From Stenotrophomonas maltophilia (GTDB lineage: Bacteria > Pseudomonadota > Gammaproteobacteria > Xanthomonadales > Xanthomonadaceae): 50,882 bases of DNA. Made by a program: the position numbers and the translations under genes. The notes beneath the pieces were generated by a model. It did not search any database. It worked only from the letters and a program-made list of their open reading frames with translations, and was not told the origin of the DNA. Below, piece after piece: positions 15,601-23,259 of the stretch (the stretch's first letter is position 1; every line of letters begins with the position of its first letter). The stretch spans positions 1 through 50,882 of the forward strand of contig DEZI01000039.1 of the NCBI GenBank assembly GCA_002364755.1. Direction: 5' to 3'.

Positions 15601-17934
15601 CTGACCTTCCCGGACGGCAATGGCAACCAGACGTGGAGCTATTTCAATGACGGCAAGCCGTCCCAGGTGGTCACCAGCAATGATGGTGGCGCCAGCCAGG
15701 CGACAAATGCCTACAGCTACAACCGTCGGCGCCTGCTCACGGGCGAATCTGCGTCACAGACCGGTTCTACCACCTGGACGCTGGGCTACGGCTACGATGC
15801 CAACGGCGCCATGGCCAGCGTGCTGTACCCCAGTGGCCTGAGTATCGACTATGCGCCCAACGCCTTGGGCCAGCCGTCGCGTGCGGCAGGCTATGCCACA
15901 GGCATCAGCTACTACCCCAATGGGGGCATGCGTCAGTTCACCTATGGCAATGGCGTTGTCCACACCATGTCGCAGAATGCTCGGCAGCTTCCGGCACATA
16001 TGAGCGATGGCGGCGTGCTCGACTACCGCACGTCGTACGATCCTGCCGGAAACGTGTCGCGCATTGAGGACGGTGTGAACGCAGGTCGACACCGCGACAT
16101 GCGCTATGACGGGTTGGATAGGTTGGTGCAGGCCGACTCGCCGGTGTTCGGCGGTGACGGCAGCATGCGTTACACCTACGACGTGCTCGATAACCTGCGC
16201 TCGGCAAAACTTGCGGGCATAAAGGAACACAATTACTGGTACGACGCACGCAATCGCATGACCAACGTTCAGAACAACGCTGGTGCAACGGTCATGGGCT
16301 TGAGCTACGGCCCGCAGGGCAATCTGAGCGCAAAGAACGGGCAGGTATTCAATTTTGATTTTGGTAACCGTCTTCGCTCGGTGCAGGGCATTGATAGCTA
16401 CCGCTACGATGCGCATGGTCGCCGTGTGGCGTCGACCAATGCGGCAGGCCTGACGATCCGGTCGATGTATGGTCAGGATGGTGTTCTTCGTCGGCAGGAC
16501 GATGCACGCCTCGGGACGAACAGCGAGTACGTTCACCTCAATGGCAGTCTGTTGGCCAAGGTCGAGACCACTGTTGCGCCGGTTGTGCCGACCGTGAGCG
16601 CTCCGGCGTTCAGCAATACCGGCAACTACACGGTGAGCTGGAATGCCGTGGCCGCGGCCAGCCGGTACGAGCTGCAGGAACGACTCAACGGAGGTGGGTG
16701 GGCCGGTGTACAGGCCGGTGCAGGACTGAGCTGGGCGACCAGTGGCAAGGCAGCGGGAACTTACGGCTACCGCGTGCGGGCGTGCATGGTCAGTAACAAC
16801 TGCAGCGCCTGGAGTGCCATTGCCAGCACGGTGGTGCAGCTTCCGCCCGCGCAGGTACCTTCGGTTTCGGCGCCTGCGCAGGCAGCCAATGGCAGCTACA
16901 CGGTCAGCTGGTCCAATGTCGTGGGTGCCAGCAGGTATGAACTGCAGGAGCGCGTGGGCAGCAGCAACTGGCTTGCCGTCACTCCGACGACGACGCTCAA
17001 TTCCATGCAGTATTCAGGGCGGCCTGCTGGCAGTTACGCGTACCGTGCGCGGGCGTGCAATGCCGCAGGTTGTGGTGCCTTCTCCGCCACTGCTTCGGTG
17101 GTGTCCGTATGGCCGCCGGGCACCGCGCCGGCACTGTCTGCGCCTGCGTCGGGATTGAATGGCAACTACACCATCACGTGGTCGACCGTGGCGGGTGCGA
17201 ACAAGTACAGCGTCGAGGAGCTGTCGAATGGTGGGAGCTGGAGCGTGCACAGCGAACTGGCATCCAGCAGCTTGTCGTTCTTGGGCAAGCCGACAGGAAA
17301 CTACAGCTACCGGGTTCGTGCCGGCAACGACGCTGGGTGGAGTGCTGTCTACTCGAACACCGTATCGGTCGCTTCGCTGCAGCCCCCGCCCTCAACCGTT
17401 GTCAGTGCCCCACAGGCCAGCAGTACCGGCACTTTCACTGTCAGCTGGAATGGAGTGCCCCTGGCGACGGAGTACCGGCTGGAGCAGAGTGCCAACGGCG
17501 GTGGCTGGGGTGAGATACAGCGGGACGGCTCGACCCAGCGCAACGTCAGTCAAGGCGCCGACGGCAATTACGCCTATCGGGTCCTGGCCTGCAATGCAGC
17601 AGGTTGCAGTGGCTACTCCAACGAGGTATCCACGCGGGTCACGCTGCCGCCCGGCACGCCGAGTATCACCTTTAATACCAAGTACCAGACCGCAACGCGC
17701 CCGATACGCATCCAGTGCACTGTCAGGTGGAGTGCCCTACCCGGTGCGGCGACCTATGAACTGCTCAAGGATGGAAGCGTCACCGCTTACAGCGGGCCGT
17801 TGACCAGCGTCAGCTCCAGTAACCAGAACTACTGCGCCACCTCGCACCAGGTGAGGGCGTGCAACGCGGCCGGCTGTTCGGCTTGGTCGAATCCCCCTTC
17901 CGTCCAGCAACTGGTCATCGGAGACAACCAATGA
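12676..17934 (+). CDS. secreted RHS/YD-repeat protein with five FN3-like modules
   Basis: 1752 residues. A signal peptide (hydrophobic FILIGAGFCGL, cut near HESKAA) precedes an N-terminal RHS-type region (GDSVSVYNGATDFSITDIEL). YD repeats run from about 260 to 1290 (GYNARGNPTSIV, YAYDGAGNLASV, RYDGLDRLVQA, SYRYDAHGRRVAS), forming the RHS shell. At residue 1296, just after YVHLNGSLLAKVE where a normal RHS protein continues into its core, five fibronectin-III-like modules of about 85-90 residues begin, each with xYTVSWNxVxxAxxYELQE and GxYxYRVRACN. The core itself is in the next gene, which overlaps by 4 bases. AAGGAAG sits before the ATG. Base composition is less GC-rich than neighbours, suggesting transfer. 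A WapA/RHS-type contact toxin scaffold is inferred. Confidence 0.92.
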   Translation: MHALRGFRFILIGAGFCGLAHESKAAEPYQEYSKRIEAAQTLTALKSELMGDSVSVYNGATDFSITDIELAGSGMPVRLGRRLSVELTPVGPGEPIAAPKLAGLGNWDLDVPHLSATFDSAVGWRGLDSSGGLADMRCSVAVSPVISFSGSISIFDIFQGVSIHLPGEGDRPMLLAEAGVPLPSDGVARRWTSRERDAFSCIPMQAGMVGEGFAMQTTDGRRFEFNYAVGRPAGTMRQSRGPMNLPVTIARTRMFLLATKVTDRFGNTLSYGYNARGNPTSIVAEDRNGEIRRIDLAYQNDRLTTASTNGRTWTYAYDGAGNLASVTLPDGAMWQYGYSGNLKPGFDFWDGDAGITCAGGADPLPASYEVTSRHPSGALGRFSFTNLRHYRSGVQRSECVRKVNGQDFYYVLRTPNRFDVMSLVAKEITGPGIAQPLRWTWSYTRDPQPLWGTGQPVAYPCQTCPTSKANTFNRPDGSKIIYDYGFLYAWNDGQLMGSRTYDAGGNLLSSTRSELMTDAQLAGQPFHPSYGLSIGGDDIGTLKVRPMASTTVTQDGTDYRSNTDAFDVYARPTRITKASPWHSRTDATQYHDDSSRWLLGHVGTVTNVNTGAVVSQTSYDANAMPSQSWAFGKLQQSLTYHADGTVASIKDGNGNTTTLASWKRGSPQSITWPDGQVLSAVVDDNGWIRAVTDENGFSTQYGYDAMGRISSITYPAADSVNWNVTTQTFAQAGSDEYGLGPGHWRQIVATGNARRETYLDALWRPLVTREYDTADVAGTQRFHRFAYDEEGRQVFASYPGASAALSTGTWSVFDALGRVTSVSQDSELGLLSTVTQYLPGNQTRTTNPRGQATLSGYQVFDQPNYDVPVWIQHPEGAYTEISRDVFGKPTTIRRRNADGTLTVTRGYVYDGHQQLCKTVEPETGATATGYDGAGNISWTASGLELPSTSSCDSQTAIDSGRRVDRTYDARNRLKTLTFPDGNGNQTWSYFNDGKPSQVVTSNDGGASQATNAYSYNRRRLLTGESASQTGSTTWTLGYGYDANGAMASVLYPSGLSIDYAPNALGQPSRAAGYATGISYYPNGGMRQFTYGNGVVHTMSQNARQLPAHMSDGGVLDYRTSYDPAGNVSRIEDGVNAGRHRDMRYDGLDRLVQADSPVFGGDGSMRYTYDVLDNLRSAKLAGIKEHNYWYDARNRMTNVQNNAGATVMGLSYGPQGNLSAKNGQVFNFDFGNRLRSVQGIDSYRYDAHGRRVASTNAAGLTIRSMYGQDGVLRRQDDARLGTNSEYVHLNGSLLAKVETTVAPVVPTVSAPAFSNTGNYTVSWNAVAAASRYELQERLNGGGWAGVQAGAGLSWATSGKAAGTYGYRVRACMVSNNCSAWSAIASTVVQLPPAQVPSVSAPAQAANGSYTVSWSNVVGASRYELQERVGSSNWLAVTPTTTLNSMQYSGRPAGSYAYRARACNAAGCGAFSATASVVSVWPPGTAPALSAPASGLNGNYTITWSTVAGANKYSVEELSNGGSWSVHSELASSSLSFLGKPTGNYSYRVRAGNDAGWSAVYSNTVSVASLQPPPSTVVSAPQASSTGTFTVSWNGVPLATEYRLEQSANGGGWGEIQRDGSTQRNVSQGADGNYAYRVLACNAAGCSGYSNEVSTRVTLPPGTPSITFNTKYQTATRPIRIQCTVRWSALPGAATYELLKDGSVTAYSGPLTSVSSSNQNYCATSHQVRACNAAGCSAWSNPPSVQQLVIGDNQ

Positions 17935-18866
17935 AGGAACATGGTGCAGCAGGCGTGGCAGGCTTGGTTACCCGACTGCGTGGTGGTTGGGCTGCCAGGA
18001 GGGCGTGGTGGGCTTGGGCACTGGTATTGCTGGCATTGGGCCAGGTCTCCAATGTCAGTGCCCAGACAGTCACCTACTTTCACACGGACCCGTTGGGCTC
18101 GGTTGTGGCCGAAACCGATGCCAGTGGTAATGTGATCAAGCGTTATGACTACGAGCCCTATGGTGCCGTGGTGGGTGGTCAGGTCACCGATGGGCCGGGG
18201 TACACCGGGCATGTGAGTGATGCGGCAACCGGCCTGAGCTACATGCAGCAGCGGTACATGGATCCACAATTGGGCGTGTTCCTGTCGGTGGATCCGGTGA
18301 CGGCTTATGAGAATCCTGTCGGGATGTTCAACCGCTATCGTTACGCTGCGAGCAACCCTTACAGGTTCAAGGACCCTGACGGCCGCTGCTATACAAGCAC
18401 GGGGGCGTGCATGACGGAGGCTGAGTTTGAACAGGCGTGGAAAGGGGAGCCAAGTCGGGTCCTGAACACGATCGGAAGCCCGTTGGGGACTGTTGCAGAC
18501 GCCTTGAATGGCGACTTCAAGGGCATGATTGTGGGCGCGGTGATGTCCCGTGCCCCGGGTGGAAAGAGCGGGGTTAAGGCGGCAGGGTTCTTTGTCCGAT
18601 TTGGAAAGGGCGCAGAAAGCGCTGAGTCGCTTGCAGCTCAAGCCGTCAAGGCGGAGAAGGCCGGGTTCCCGCATGGGGTTTCGGTCAAAGCGCAGGAGAG
18701 GGTGAGTGCGGCAGACAGAATGAAACACCGGGTTGCCGATCAGACGGAGGCAAAGGGTGCGTTCAATACACCTCAAACCGGGAACAATCCGAACCACCAT
18801 ACTGTGGAACTTCCCAAGCCAGTAACGGAGAAAGTGGCTCAAAAGTTCAATGAGGTTTACAAATGA
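17931..18866 (+). CDS. exported RHS core protein with variable C-terminal tip
   Basis: 311 residues. A second signal peptide or signal anchor (AWWAWALVLLALGQVSNVSA, cut near residue 44) leads straight into the RHS-associated core: VTYFHTDPLGSVVAETD, YDYEPYG, YTGHVSDAATGLSYMQQRYM, then NRYRYAASNPYRFKDPDGR ending at about 150. The 160-residue tip ends in FPHGVSVKAQERVSAAD and HHTVELPKPVTEKV, a conserved-looking end of RHS toxin tips whose activity I cannot name. The ATG overlaps the previous stop (ATGA), and its own stop overlaps the next gene (TGATGA region, 4 bases). This start was chosen for that coupling and because it gives the signal peptide. Confidence 0.9.
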   Translation: MKEHGAAGVAGLVTRLRGGWAARRAWWAWALVLLALGQVSNVSAQTVTYFHTDPLGSVVAETDASGNVIKRYDYEPYGAVVGGQVTDGPGYTGHVSDAATGLSYMQQRYMDPQLGVFLSVDPVTAYENPVGMFNRYRYAASNPYRFKDPDGRCYTSTGACMTEAEFEQAWKGEPSRVLNTIGSPLGTVADALNGDFKGMIVGAVMSRAPGGKSGVKAAGFFVRFGKGAESAESLAAQAVKAEKAGFPHGVSVKAQERVSAADRMKHRVADQTEAKGAFNTPQTGNNPNHHTVELPKPVTEKVAQKFNEVYK

Positions 18867-19222
18867 AGATCGACTTGATTGTGGAATGGTACGACGGTGA
18901 GTTGCAGCAAGTCATGGAAGATGGTGGTCGATACTTCTACGCAATCTGTGTGGAGGCGGATTTCAGCAAACCCTTGCAGGATAGAGTCTACTTCGTGATC
19001 AATATTATTGCGCAGGAAAGGCATATTATTAAGCGCTTTATCGCTGATGCAGATATGGATGGCCTTGATCGTCTGCTGCGCGATGAATTGTACGGTCGCC
19101 GAGGTGCGATTTTCTTGGGTTGCCCAAACGATTGGAGGGTGGAGTCGGCTGATTTCAGCATTGATCCAGCACCCTATCTTAAATTCTTCGCGTTTCCAGT
19201 CGTCGACGTGCTGGCGGCCTGA
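18863..19222 (+). CDS. probable cognate immunity protein of the RHS tip
   Basis: 119 residues, unrecognised, acidic and with no signal peptide. Its ATG overlaps the stop of the RHS core/tip gene by 4 bases, the usual place for an immunity gene. GC is clearly lower than in core genes, as usual for toxin/immunity cassettes. Segments such as IDLIVEWYDGELQQVMEDGG and a C-terminal PAPYLKFFAFPVVDV suggest a small alpha/beta fold. Function is inferred from position only. Confidence 0.75.
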   Translation: MKIDLIVEWYDGELQQVMEDGGRYFYAICVEADFSKPLQDRVYFVINIIAQERHIIKRFIADADMDGLDRLLRDELYGRRGAIFLGCPNDWRVESADFSIDPAPYLKFFAFPVVDVLAA

Positions 19223-19268
19223 ATCTATGGATGGTGGCATCGTTATGGGTAATTTCCGCCCCGCTGGT

Positions 19269-19355
19269 CGACTAAGGCAGCGGCACATTGACCCGCAGTT
19301 GGGGGTGTCCCTGTCGGTTGATCAGGTGACGGCGTATCAGAAGCCGGTTGAGTAG
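19269..19355 (+). pseudogene. remnant of an RHS core domain
   Basis: The reading RQRHIDPQLGVSLSVDQVTA then YQKPVE and a stop matches QQRYMDPQLGVFLSVDPVTA YENPVG in the intact core about 1.0 kb upstream, also at DNA level. It has no start codon, no upstream core and no tip. It looks like the junction left when an older RHS tip was displaced, or a donor cassette for tip exchange. It sits between the first immunity candidate and the next small gene. Confidence 0.8.
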
Positions 19356-19402
19356 TACCGCCAGTAAGCTTGTTTCAAAATTCTCGTGGGAGTGATTCAG
19401 GG

Positions 19403-19924
19403 ATGAAGGCAGATCACCGGACTGTACTGTTGTTGCTGCTGACCTCATTGGGTGCATCCATTCTGCTGTTTGTGCTTCTTCTTGATAGGCATTCCTACTA
19501 TGACTATCAGAAAGTAAAGTGCGAGGCAGGCTCCGTTGACTTGGTCGTCAATCTAATCGGGAGCTTCGGCTCTGATCGATCCAAAGAGCGATCGTCTCCT
19601 TACTATTTGAGAGCTGAGGTTGTCGGGGAAAATAGAGAGCGTGTTGTTCTCAGTGAGGCCAGGCTGACCTCATCGGAATCCAAGAAGAGTGTTGATCTTA
19701 ATGGCATCAAGAGAGCTAAAGTGGCATGGCAGGGCGACCCTGTTCCTGCGGTCGTGTACTCGGTCGACGCTCTCCGGCTGGACTACGACAACTACGTGTT
19801 TGAGGGGGTGGTTGTCTCAGAGCCAACAGACGGGGAGGGTACGGTTGCTTTCACTTGTGCTTTGACCAAGAGTTATCGAAGTGAGTGGCGTATTCCTTTG
19901 TGGGACGCACTGATGAGTGTTTAG
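19403..19924 (+). CDS. small membrane-anchored protein, possible orphan immunity protein
   Basis: 173 residues, unrecognised. One N-terminal transmembrane segment (TVLLLLLTSLGASILLFVLL, residues about 8-27) is followed by a soluble domain of about 140 residues (KVKCEAGSVDLVVNLIGSFG ... VAFTCALTKSYRSEW) that would face the periplasm. GGGAG lies 11 bases before the ATG at 19403; an ATG-like start further up would precede the membrane segment. It directly follows the RHS core remnant and has low GC, so an orphan immunity role is plausible but unproven. Confidence 0.7.
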   Translation: MKADHRTVLLLLLTSLGASILLFVLLLDRHSYYDYQKVKCEAGSVDLVVNLIGSFGSDRSKERSSPYYLRAEVVGENRERVVLSEARLTSSESKKSVDLNGIKRAKVAWQGDPVPAVVYSVDALRLDYDNYVFEGVVVSEPTDGEGTVAFTCALTKSYRSEWRIPLWDALMSV

Positions 19925-19984
19925 CCTGCATAGGGCGGGCGTAGCTCGCCCAAGTGAGGGGCGACCCAACCGGAGGGCGCAGTA

Positions 19985-20668
19985 GTGGGAACTGAGGATT
20001 ACGCCTTTCTTGCGCATGTGCTTGAGTCGGGTCTGTTGGCCGTTGGCAATGGGGTCAATCCAGCGCAGATGGACGCGTATTGGTCAGGAGACATCGGGGT
20101 TCCGTCGCCGATCGTTGCGGACGTTGAGGCGTATCTGCTGCGTGCGGACTCCGATGCATTGATCCACGCGGCCTTGTGGGTCGTGCGCAATCACTTCCTG
20201 TCCGCTACCCATCCCGCGTTGCACATGCGCGTGGTTCGTTTGCTGTTCGCCCAGGGTCGGCTGGCACGATCCGAGCTGCTCGGCTTGCTTGCGCTGATAT
20301 CGCGCCATGGGCTGGACCAGGACGGTGAGGAAATCGCCCTGATCGCGGCGGACACGCTGGAAGAGGGGAGGTTGAACGAAGGCGAGGAGCTGATTGTTCC
20401 CATGCTGTGGTGCCTTGGCCCGTCCACGGCGAGACTGTTTGTTGATTTCAACTACCGCGATGCCGACGGCCACCTGCGGCTCAATCTGTGCGGCACGCAG
20501 AACGACGTTGCCGCGCAGTCGCTCGTTCTACAGGAAGGGTTGATCGCCACTGGCTATGACGGCGAGCTGGCTGCGGCCATCATCGTGATGGGGCCGGGCA
20601 GGGAAGGTGTGTGGAGAGCCAGGATCGTGGATGGCCCTTGGGAGGAGCTGCGAAATTTGAACGTTTGA
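19985..20668 (+). CDS. unknown protein in RHS-associated region
   Basis: 227 residues, no recognised family, no signal peptide or membrane span. The N-terminal two-thirds look helical (HAALWVVRNHFLSATHPALH, LARSELLGLLALISRHGLDQ), the end more beta-rich (GREGVWRARIVDGPWEE). It starts with GTG at 19985; GGAGG lies 8 bases upstream and no ATG fits. The next gene overlaps its end in another frame. Position within the RHS tail region hints at an immunity or accessory role. Confidence 0.7.
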   Translation: MGTEDYAFLAHVLESGLLAVGNGVNPAQMDAYWSGDIGVPSPIVADVEAYLLRADSDALIHAALWVVRNHFLSATHPALHMRVVRLLFAQGRLARSELLGLLALISRHGLDQDGEEIALIAADTLEEGRLNEGEELIVPMLWCLGPSTARLFVDFNYRDADGHLRLNLCGTQNDVAAQSLVLQEGLIATGYDGELAAAIIVMGPGREGVWRARIVDGPWEELRNLNV

Positions 20669-21024
20669 GGTTGCGGAGGAGGGAGCCCAGGCTGCCGTAT
20701 TTCAATGCAAGAACGTTGTATCGGGGTGCAGTGATTCTGATGGCACATCCCGAGCAGTTTGAGGGGCGGGATGTGGAGTGCCGGGCGTGGGCTCGAGTAG
20801 CCAGCGATGCCACCCTCCTGTTCCCGACCAAGGAGGCCATGGACGATAGTGAGTCTGTCTCGTCCGTGGTTGTTTATGGGGAAGCGATGGCGCCCGATCT
20901 TCTGCAGAGAGCGCGCGTTGCACGCGTCATTGTGCGGGGAAGGTTCTATCTGTCTGAGGGAAAGGCGCATTCTTTGGACGCCGAGCGACTTGGGGTCCTC
21001 CAGAACGCCGTGATCCTGCCTTAG
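20611..21024 (+). CDS. small unknown protein, OB-like family
   Basis: Up to 137 residues. AVILMAHPEQFEGRDVECRA followed by LLFPTKEAM and VIVRGRFYL resembles a small bacterial family with the pattern PExFxGxxVxVxGxL...LYLxKED, thought to be OB-fold-like; this is a tentative match by eye. The start is uncertain. GTG at 20611 would overlap the previous gene by 58 bases; TTG codons at 20665 or 20671, or CTG at 20692 after the purine-rich GGAGGAGGG, are alternatives. It closes the cluster of small genes behind the RHS locus. Confidence 0.6.
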   Translation: MESQDRGWPLGGAAKFERLRLRRREPRLPYFNARTLYRGAVILMAHPEQFEGRDVECRAWARVASDATLLFPTKEAMDDSESVSSVVVYGEAMAPDLLQRARVARVIVRGRFYLSEGKAHSLDAERLGVLQNAVILP

Positions 21025-21364
21025 GCCGGAGTGTGGCCGGCCCATCTTTCGCCCAGGCTGTCGGTTCCTGCACGCCACATCGGCCGTTTGCGTCACAACG
21101 CCCCGCGTCCACGCGTTGTCCGTGCATGCCTTGGAAGTTCCCCATGCAACAGTTGGGAAGCGAAAAGCGTCACGCGTCCCGCTGATTCCCGGCCCGTCTG
21201 CGCCACTCCATGTCGTATACACCCTCACATCAGCGCACTCGCGACTTTCCATGTCGTCTCTGCCACCCCCGCGCGCATGCAACACTCCTCCCGCACGCTC
21301 GACGCGTCCGATCATTTCGGATTTTTCTCATTGAGTCGAACGTGCAGGCGTAAACAACATGGCG
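21025..21364. other. intergenic region with no gene seen
   Basis: About 340 bases without a convincing coding frame on either strand. The only structure noted is a short hairpin followed by five T at 21307-21326. Confidence 0.5.
21307..21326 (+). terminator. weak intrinsic terminator candidate
   Basis: A 5-bp stem TCCGA/TCGGA with a 5-base loop followed by TTTTT. It lies 283 bases after the last small RHS-region gene and just before the structured RNA region, and could separate the two transcripts. Confidence 0.35.
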
Positions 21365-21586
21365 CGCCACCGAAAACGGGTGGCCGGGCATCCAAACCCG
21401 AAGACGTTTAGTTTTTTACGCTTGCCAGTCGGCACCGTCCTGAAGCGGTGCCGGCTGGCAATCCGTCGGCCTCTATGGCGGGCGGTGCGTGGGGATCTTC
21501 GGATCCGCCGGTCTCAGCTAAACGTCCCGGTTTGGAACCCGCACCGTCCGCCACCCGCCTCCGCGCGGTGGCGCTGTTAGGTACAG
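21365..21586 (+). ncRNA. candidate structured RNA or leader
   Basis: Several strong, nested base-paired elements are visible. They are a hairpin GCCACCG/CGGGTGGC (21366-21384); an outer helix CCAAACC + GACGTTTAG (21392-21411) with CTAAACGTC + GGTTTGG (21518-21535); and inside it a 16-bp hairpin TTGCCAG-T-CGGCACCG (21422-21461, one G-U) with an 8-base loop. Also inside is GGATC-TTCG-GATCC (21493-21506). A 3' hairpin CGCCACC/GGTGGCG (21549-21573) and CTGT/ACAG (21574-21586) follow. It ends 17 bases before the ATG of the next gene. It may be a cis-regulatory leader or a separate RNA; I do not recognise the family. Confidence 0.6.
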
Positions 21587-21603
21587 CCACGGAAGCCGAC
21601 GCC

Positions 21604-21960
21604 ATGACCAACCGCAGAACTCCGCCATTCCCCATCGATGACCCCATCAACGACGACGCCAACCCGGCCGACGAACTGAGCACCTTCCAGGGCTGCCTCC
21701 GGCGCATCCGCGATGGCGAAGGCTCCGATGGCATGCTCTGGCCCGAAGAGAACCTGTCCGAGGGCCGTCGCCAGTCTCTGGCGCGCATCGACCGCGCCGC
21801 CGTCGCCATCCTGACCGCCGTGGAGATGCTGCACGCGGCCAGTCGCTGCGAGTCGGTGGCCACGCCCAAGCGCCATCTGGATGAGGGCGTGGTCGAGGGG
21901 CTGTTTTTCGCCTGCCGCGAACTGGCTGAACTGGTGTGCAGGGAAGTCAGGCCAAGCTGA
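21604..21960 (+). CDS. small unknown protein downstream of structured RNA
   Basis: 118 residues, unrecognised, soluble and mostly helical. It has an acidic proline-rich start (PPFPIDDPINDDANPADEL), then LSEGRRQSLARIDRAAVAIL and a C-terminal helix FFACRELAELVCREV. ATG 21604 was chosen, but the frame stays open upstream to 21448 through the structured region, so a longer product cannot be excluded. It lies 48 bases before the next gene on the same strand. Confidence 0.7.
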   Translation: MTNRRTPPFPIDDPINDDANPADELSTFQGCLRRIRDGEGSDGMLWPEENLSEGRRQSLARIDRAAVAILTAVEMLHAASRCESVATPKRHLDEGVVEGLFFACRELAELVCREVRPS

Positions 21961-22008
21961 TACGCTTCGCCTGCACGCCGCGCCGCGCGGCCCCAGGGAG
22001 TGTGTGTC

Positions 22009-23259
22009 ATGGCATCAGGGAATGTGTTGCGCCGGTCCATCCTCGCCGCAGCCTTCGTGGTTGCGGCCATACTGCCCGCGCTGGCAGGGGCCGCGTCGGA
22101 GGCCGAGACCACCCGTTTCGTGCGGGAAACCCGGCAGCTGGAAATTTCTCCGCTGCAGCCCGGCGCGGATGACATGCGGCGGTGGCTGTTCAACTGGGCG
22201 CTGGAAACCCCGGATTATCAGGTGATTATCTGCCCGGTCCTCGGGCTGCCCGAGAGCGTGGATGAGGAAACTTCGATCGCGCCGGAAGTACTCGCGCAGC
22301 AGACCTTCGGAAACCTGGCCTACCAGATCACGGAGGGCAGCGACGGCGACGAGCTGGATCGGCAGCTGGCCGGCGTGGAAAGTGCACTCAAGGCCTACGC
22401 GGTGTTCATGAAGGCTGATCCGTCGTTGAAGATCCCGGGCGTGGATCACCTGGCCGCGCTGAAGAAGGCAGGCGCCCTGCGCGCGCATGTGGCGGCGGTC
22501 CTTGATGAAAAGTGCGGCGCCGATGCTCCCCGGGAAACCCTGAGCCTGGACGCGGAGGATGCAGCGCCGCCGGACCGCACGGTATTCCTGGGTGATTTCC
22601 TGCGCGGCACCAGCGTGGTCTATGCATTGCGGGTGGGCCAGTGGCAGGCGGTAAATGAGCGCCGGTACGACGATGTGCTCGGTGGCGCTTCGGTCCGCTT
22701 CGAGCGGCCGGGTGACAAAACCGGCTGGATCGACCTGTACTTCTATCCCGCCGGCGTGCAGGAACCGGCCCAGCAGCGGGCGGCGGCCGAAGGCGAGCGC
22801 GAGGCGTTGCTGGGCGCGCGGAGGGAGAAGATGGCCAGCGAGCGCGACATGTCCCCGCTGCAATCCATGGTGGTGCCGGTCGCCAGTCTCGGGCCCGGTG
22901 GGCCTGCACGGGTGGATGCGGACGTGCTGGACTTCCGTTACAGCCACGAGGGCACGGCCTACAGCTCGGTGATGGTCTTCGCGATCGACCGCATGTACGC
23001 CATCAAGCTGCGCTACAGCGTGGAGGCCACTGCGGCCAGCCGCGAGCAGGCGCGCCGCGAGGCGGAAACCTTCTTCATGACACTGCTGTCGGGCGTGGAG
23101 ATCACCAGCTTCGGCAGTTGCGGCGGGGTACCTGCGGCGGACCTGCTGCGGCTGCGCGCGGGCTGCGTGGGCGTCGATCCTCTGCTGCCTGTGGTGGGCG
23201 AGGGCCAGCGCGAGCTCCGCTTCGAGTACCCCGCGCCCCATGGCGCTGCGGGGCAATAG
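22009..23259 (+). CDS. unknown secreted protein
   Basis: 416 residues. A clear signal peptide (RRSILAAAFVVAAILPALAGA, about residues 7-26, cut after AGA) places it in the periplasm or outside. The mature part has a helical first half (LDRQLAGVESALKAYAVFMK) and a second half with beta-strand pattern (GWIDLYFYPAGVQ, VFAIDRMYAIKLRYSVEA) and a near-terminal FGSCGGV. No family recognised. AGGGAG lies 8 bases before the ATG at 22009; a GTG in frame at 22000 is less likely. It ends about 280 bases before cyoA. Confidence 0.8.
   Translation: MASGNVLRRSILAAAFVVAAILPALAGAASEAETTRFVRETRQLEISPLQPGADDMRRWLFNWALETPDYQVIICPVLGLPESVDEETSIAPEVLAQQTFGNLAYQITEGSDGDELDRQLAGVESALKAYAVFMKADPSLKIPGVDHLAALKKAGALRAHVAAVLDEKCGADAPRETLSLDAEDAAPPDRTVFLGDFLRGTSVVYALRVGQWQAVNERRYDDVLGGASVRFERPGDKTGWIDLYFYPAGVQEPAQQRAAAEGEREALLGARREKMASERDMSPLQSMVVPVASLGPGGPARVDADVLDFRYSHEGTAYSSVMVFAIDRMYAIKLRYSVEATAASREQARREAETFFMTLLSGVEITSFGSCGGVPAADLLRLRAGCVGVDPLLPVVGEGQRELRFEYPAPHGAAGQ

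Noticed and set aside
11990..21024. Integrative island inserted at tRNA-Thr
   Set aside because: No integrase gene and no repeated tRNA 3' end within the window, although base composition of the RHS region is atypical.
21365..21586. Retron-type msr/msd RNA
   Set aside because: The long-range closing repeat and hairpins recall one, but no reverse transcriptase gene lies nearby.
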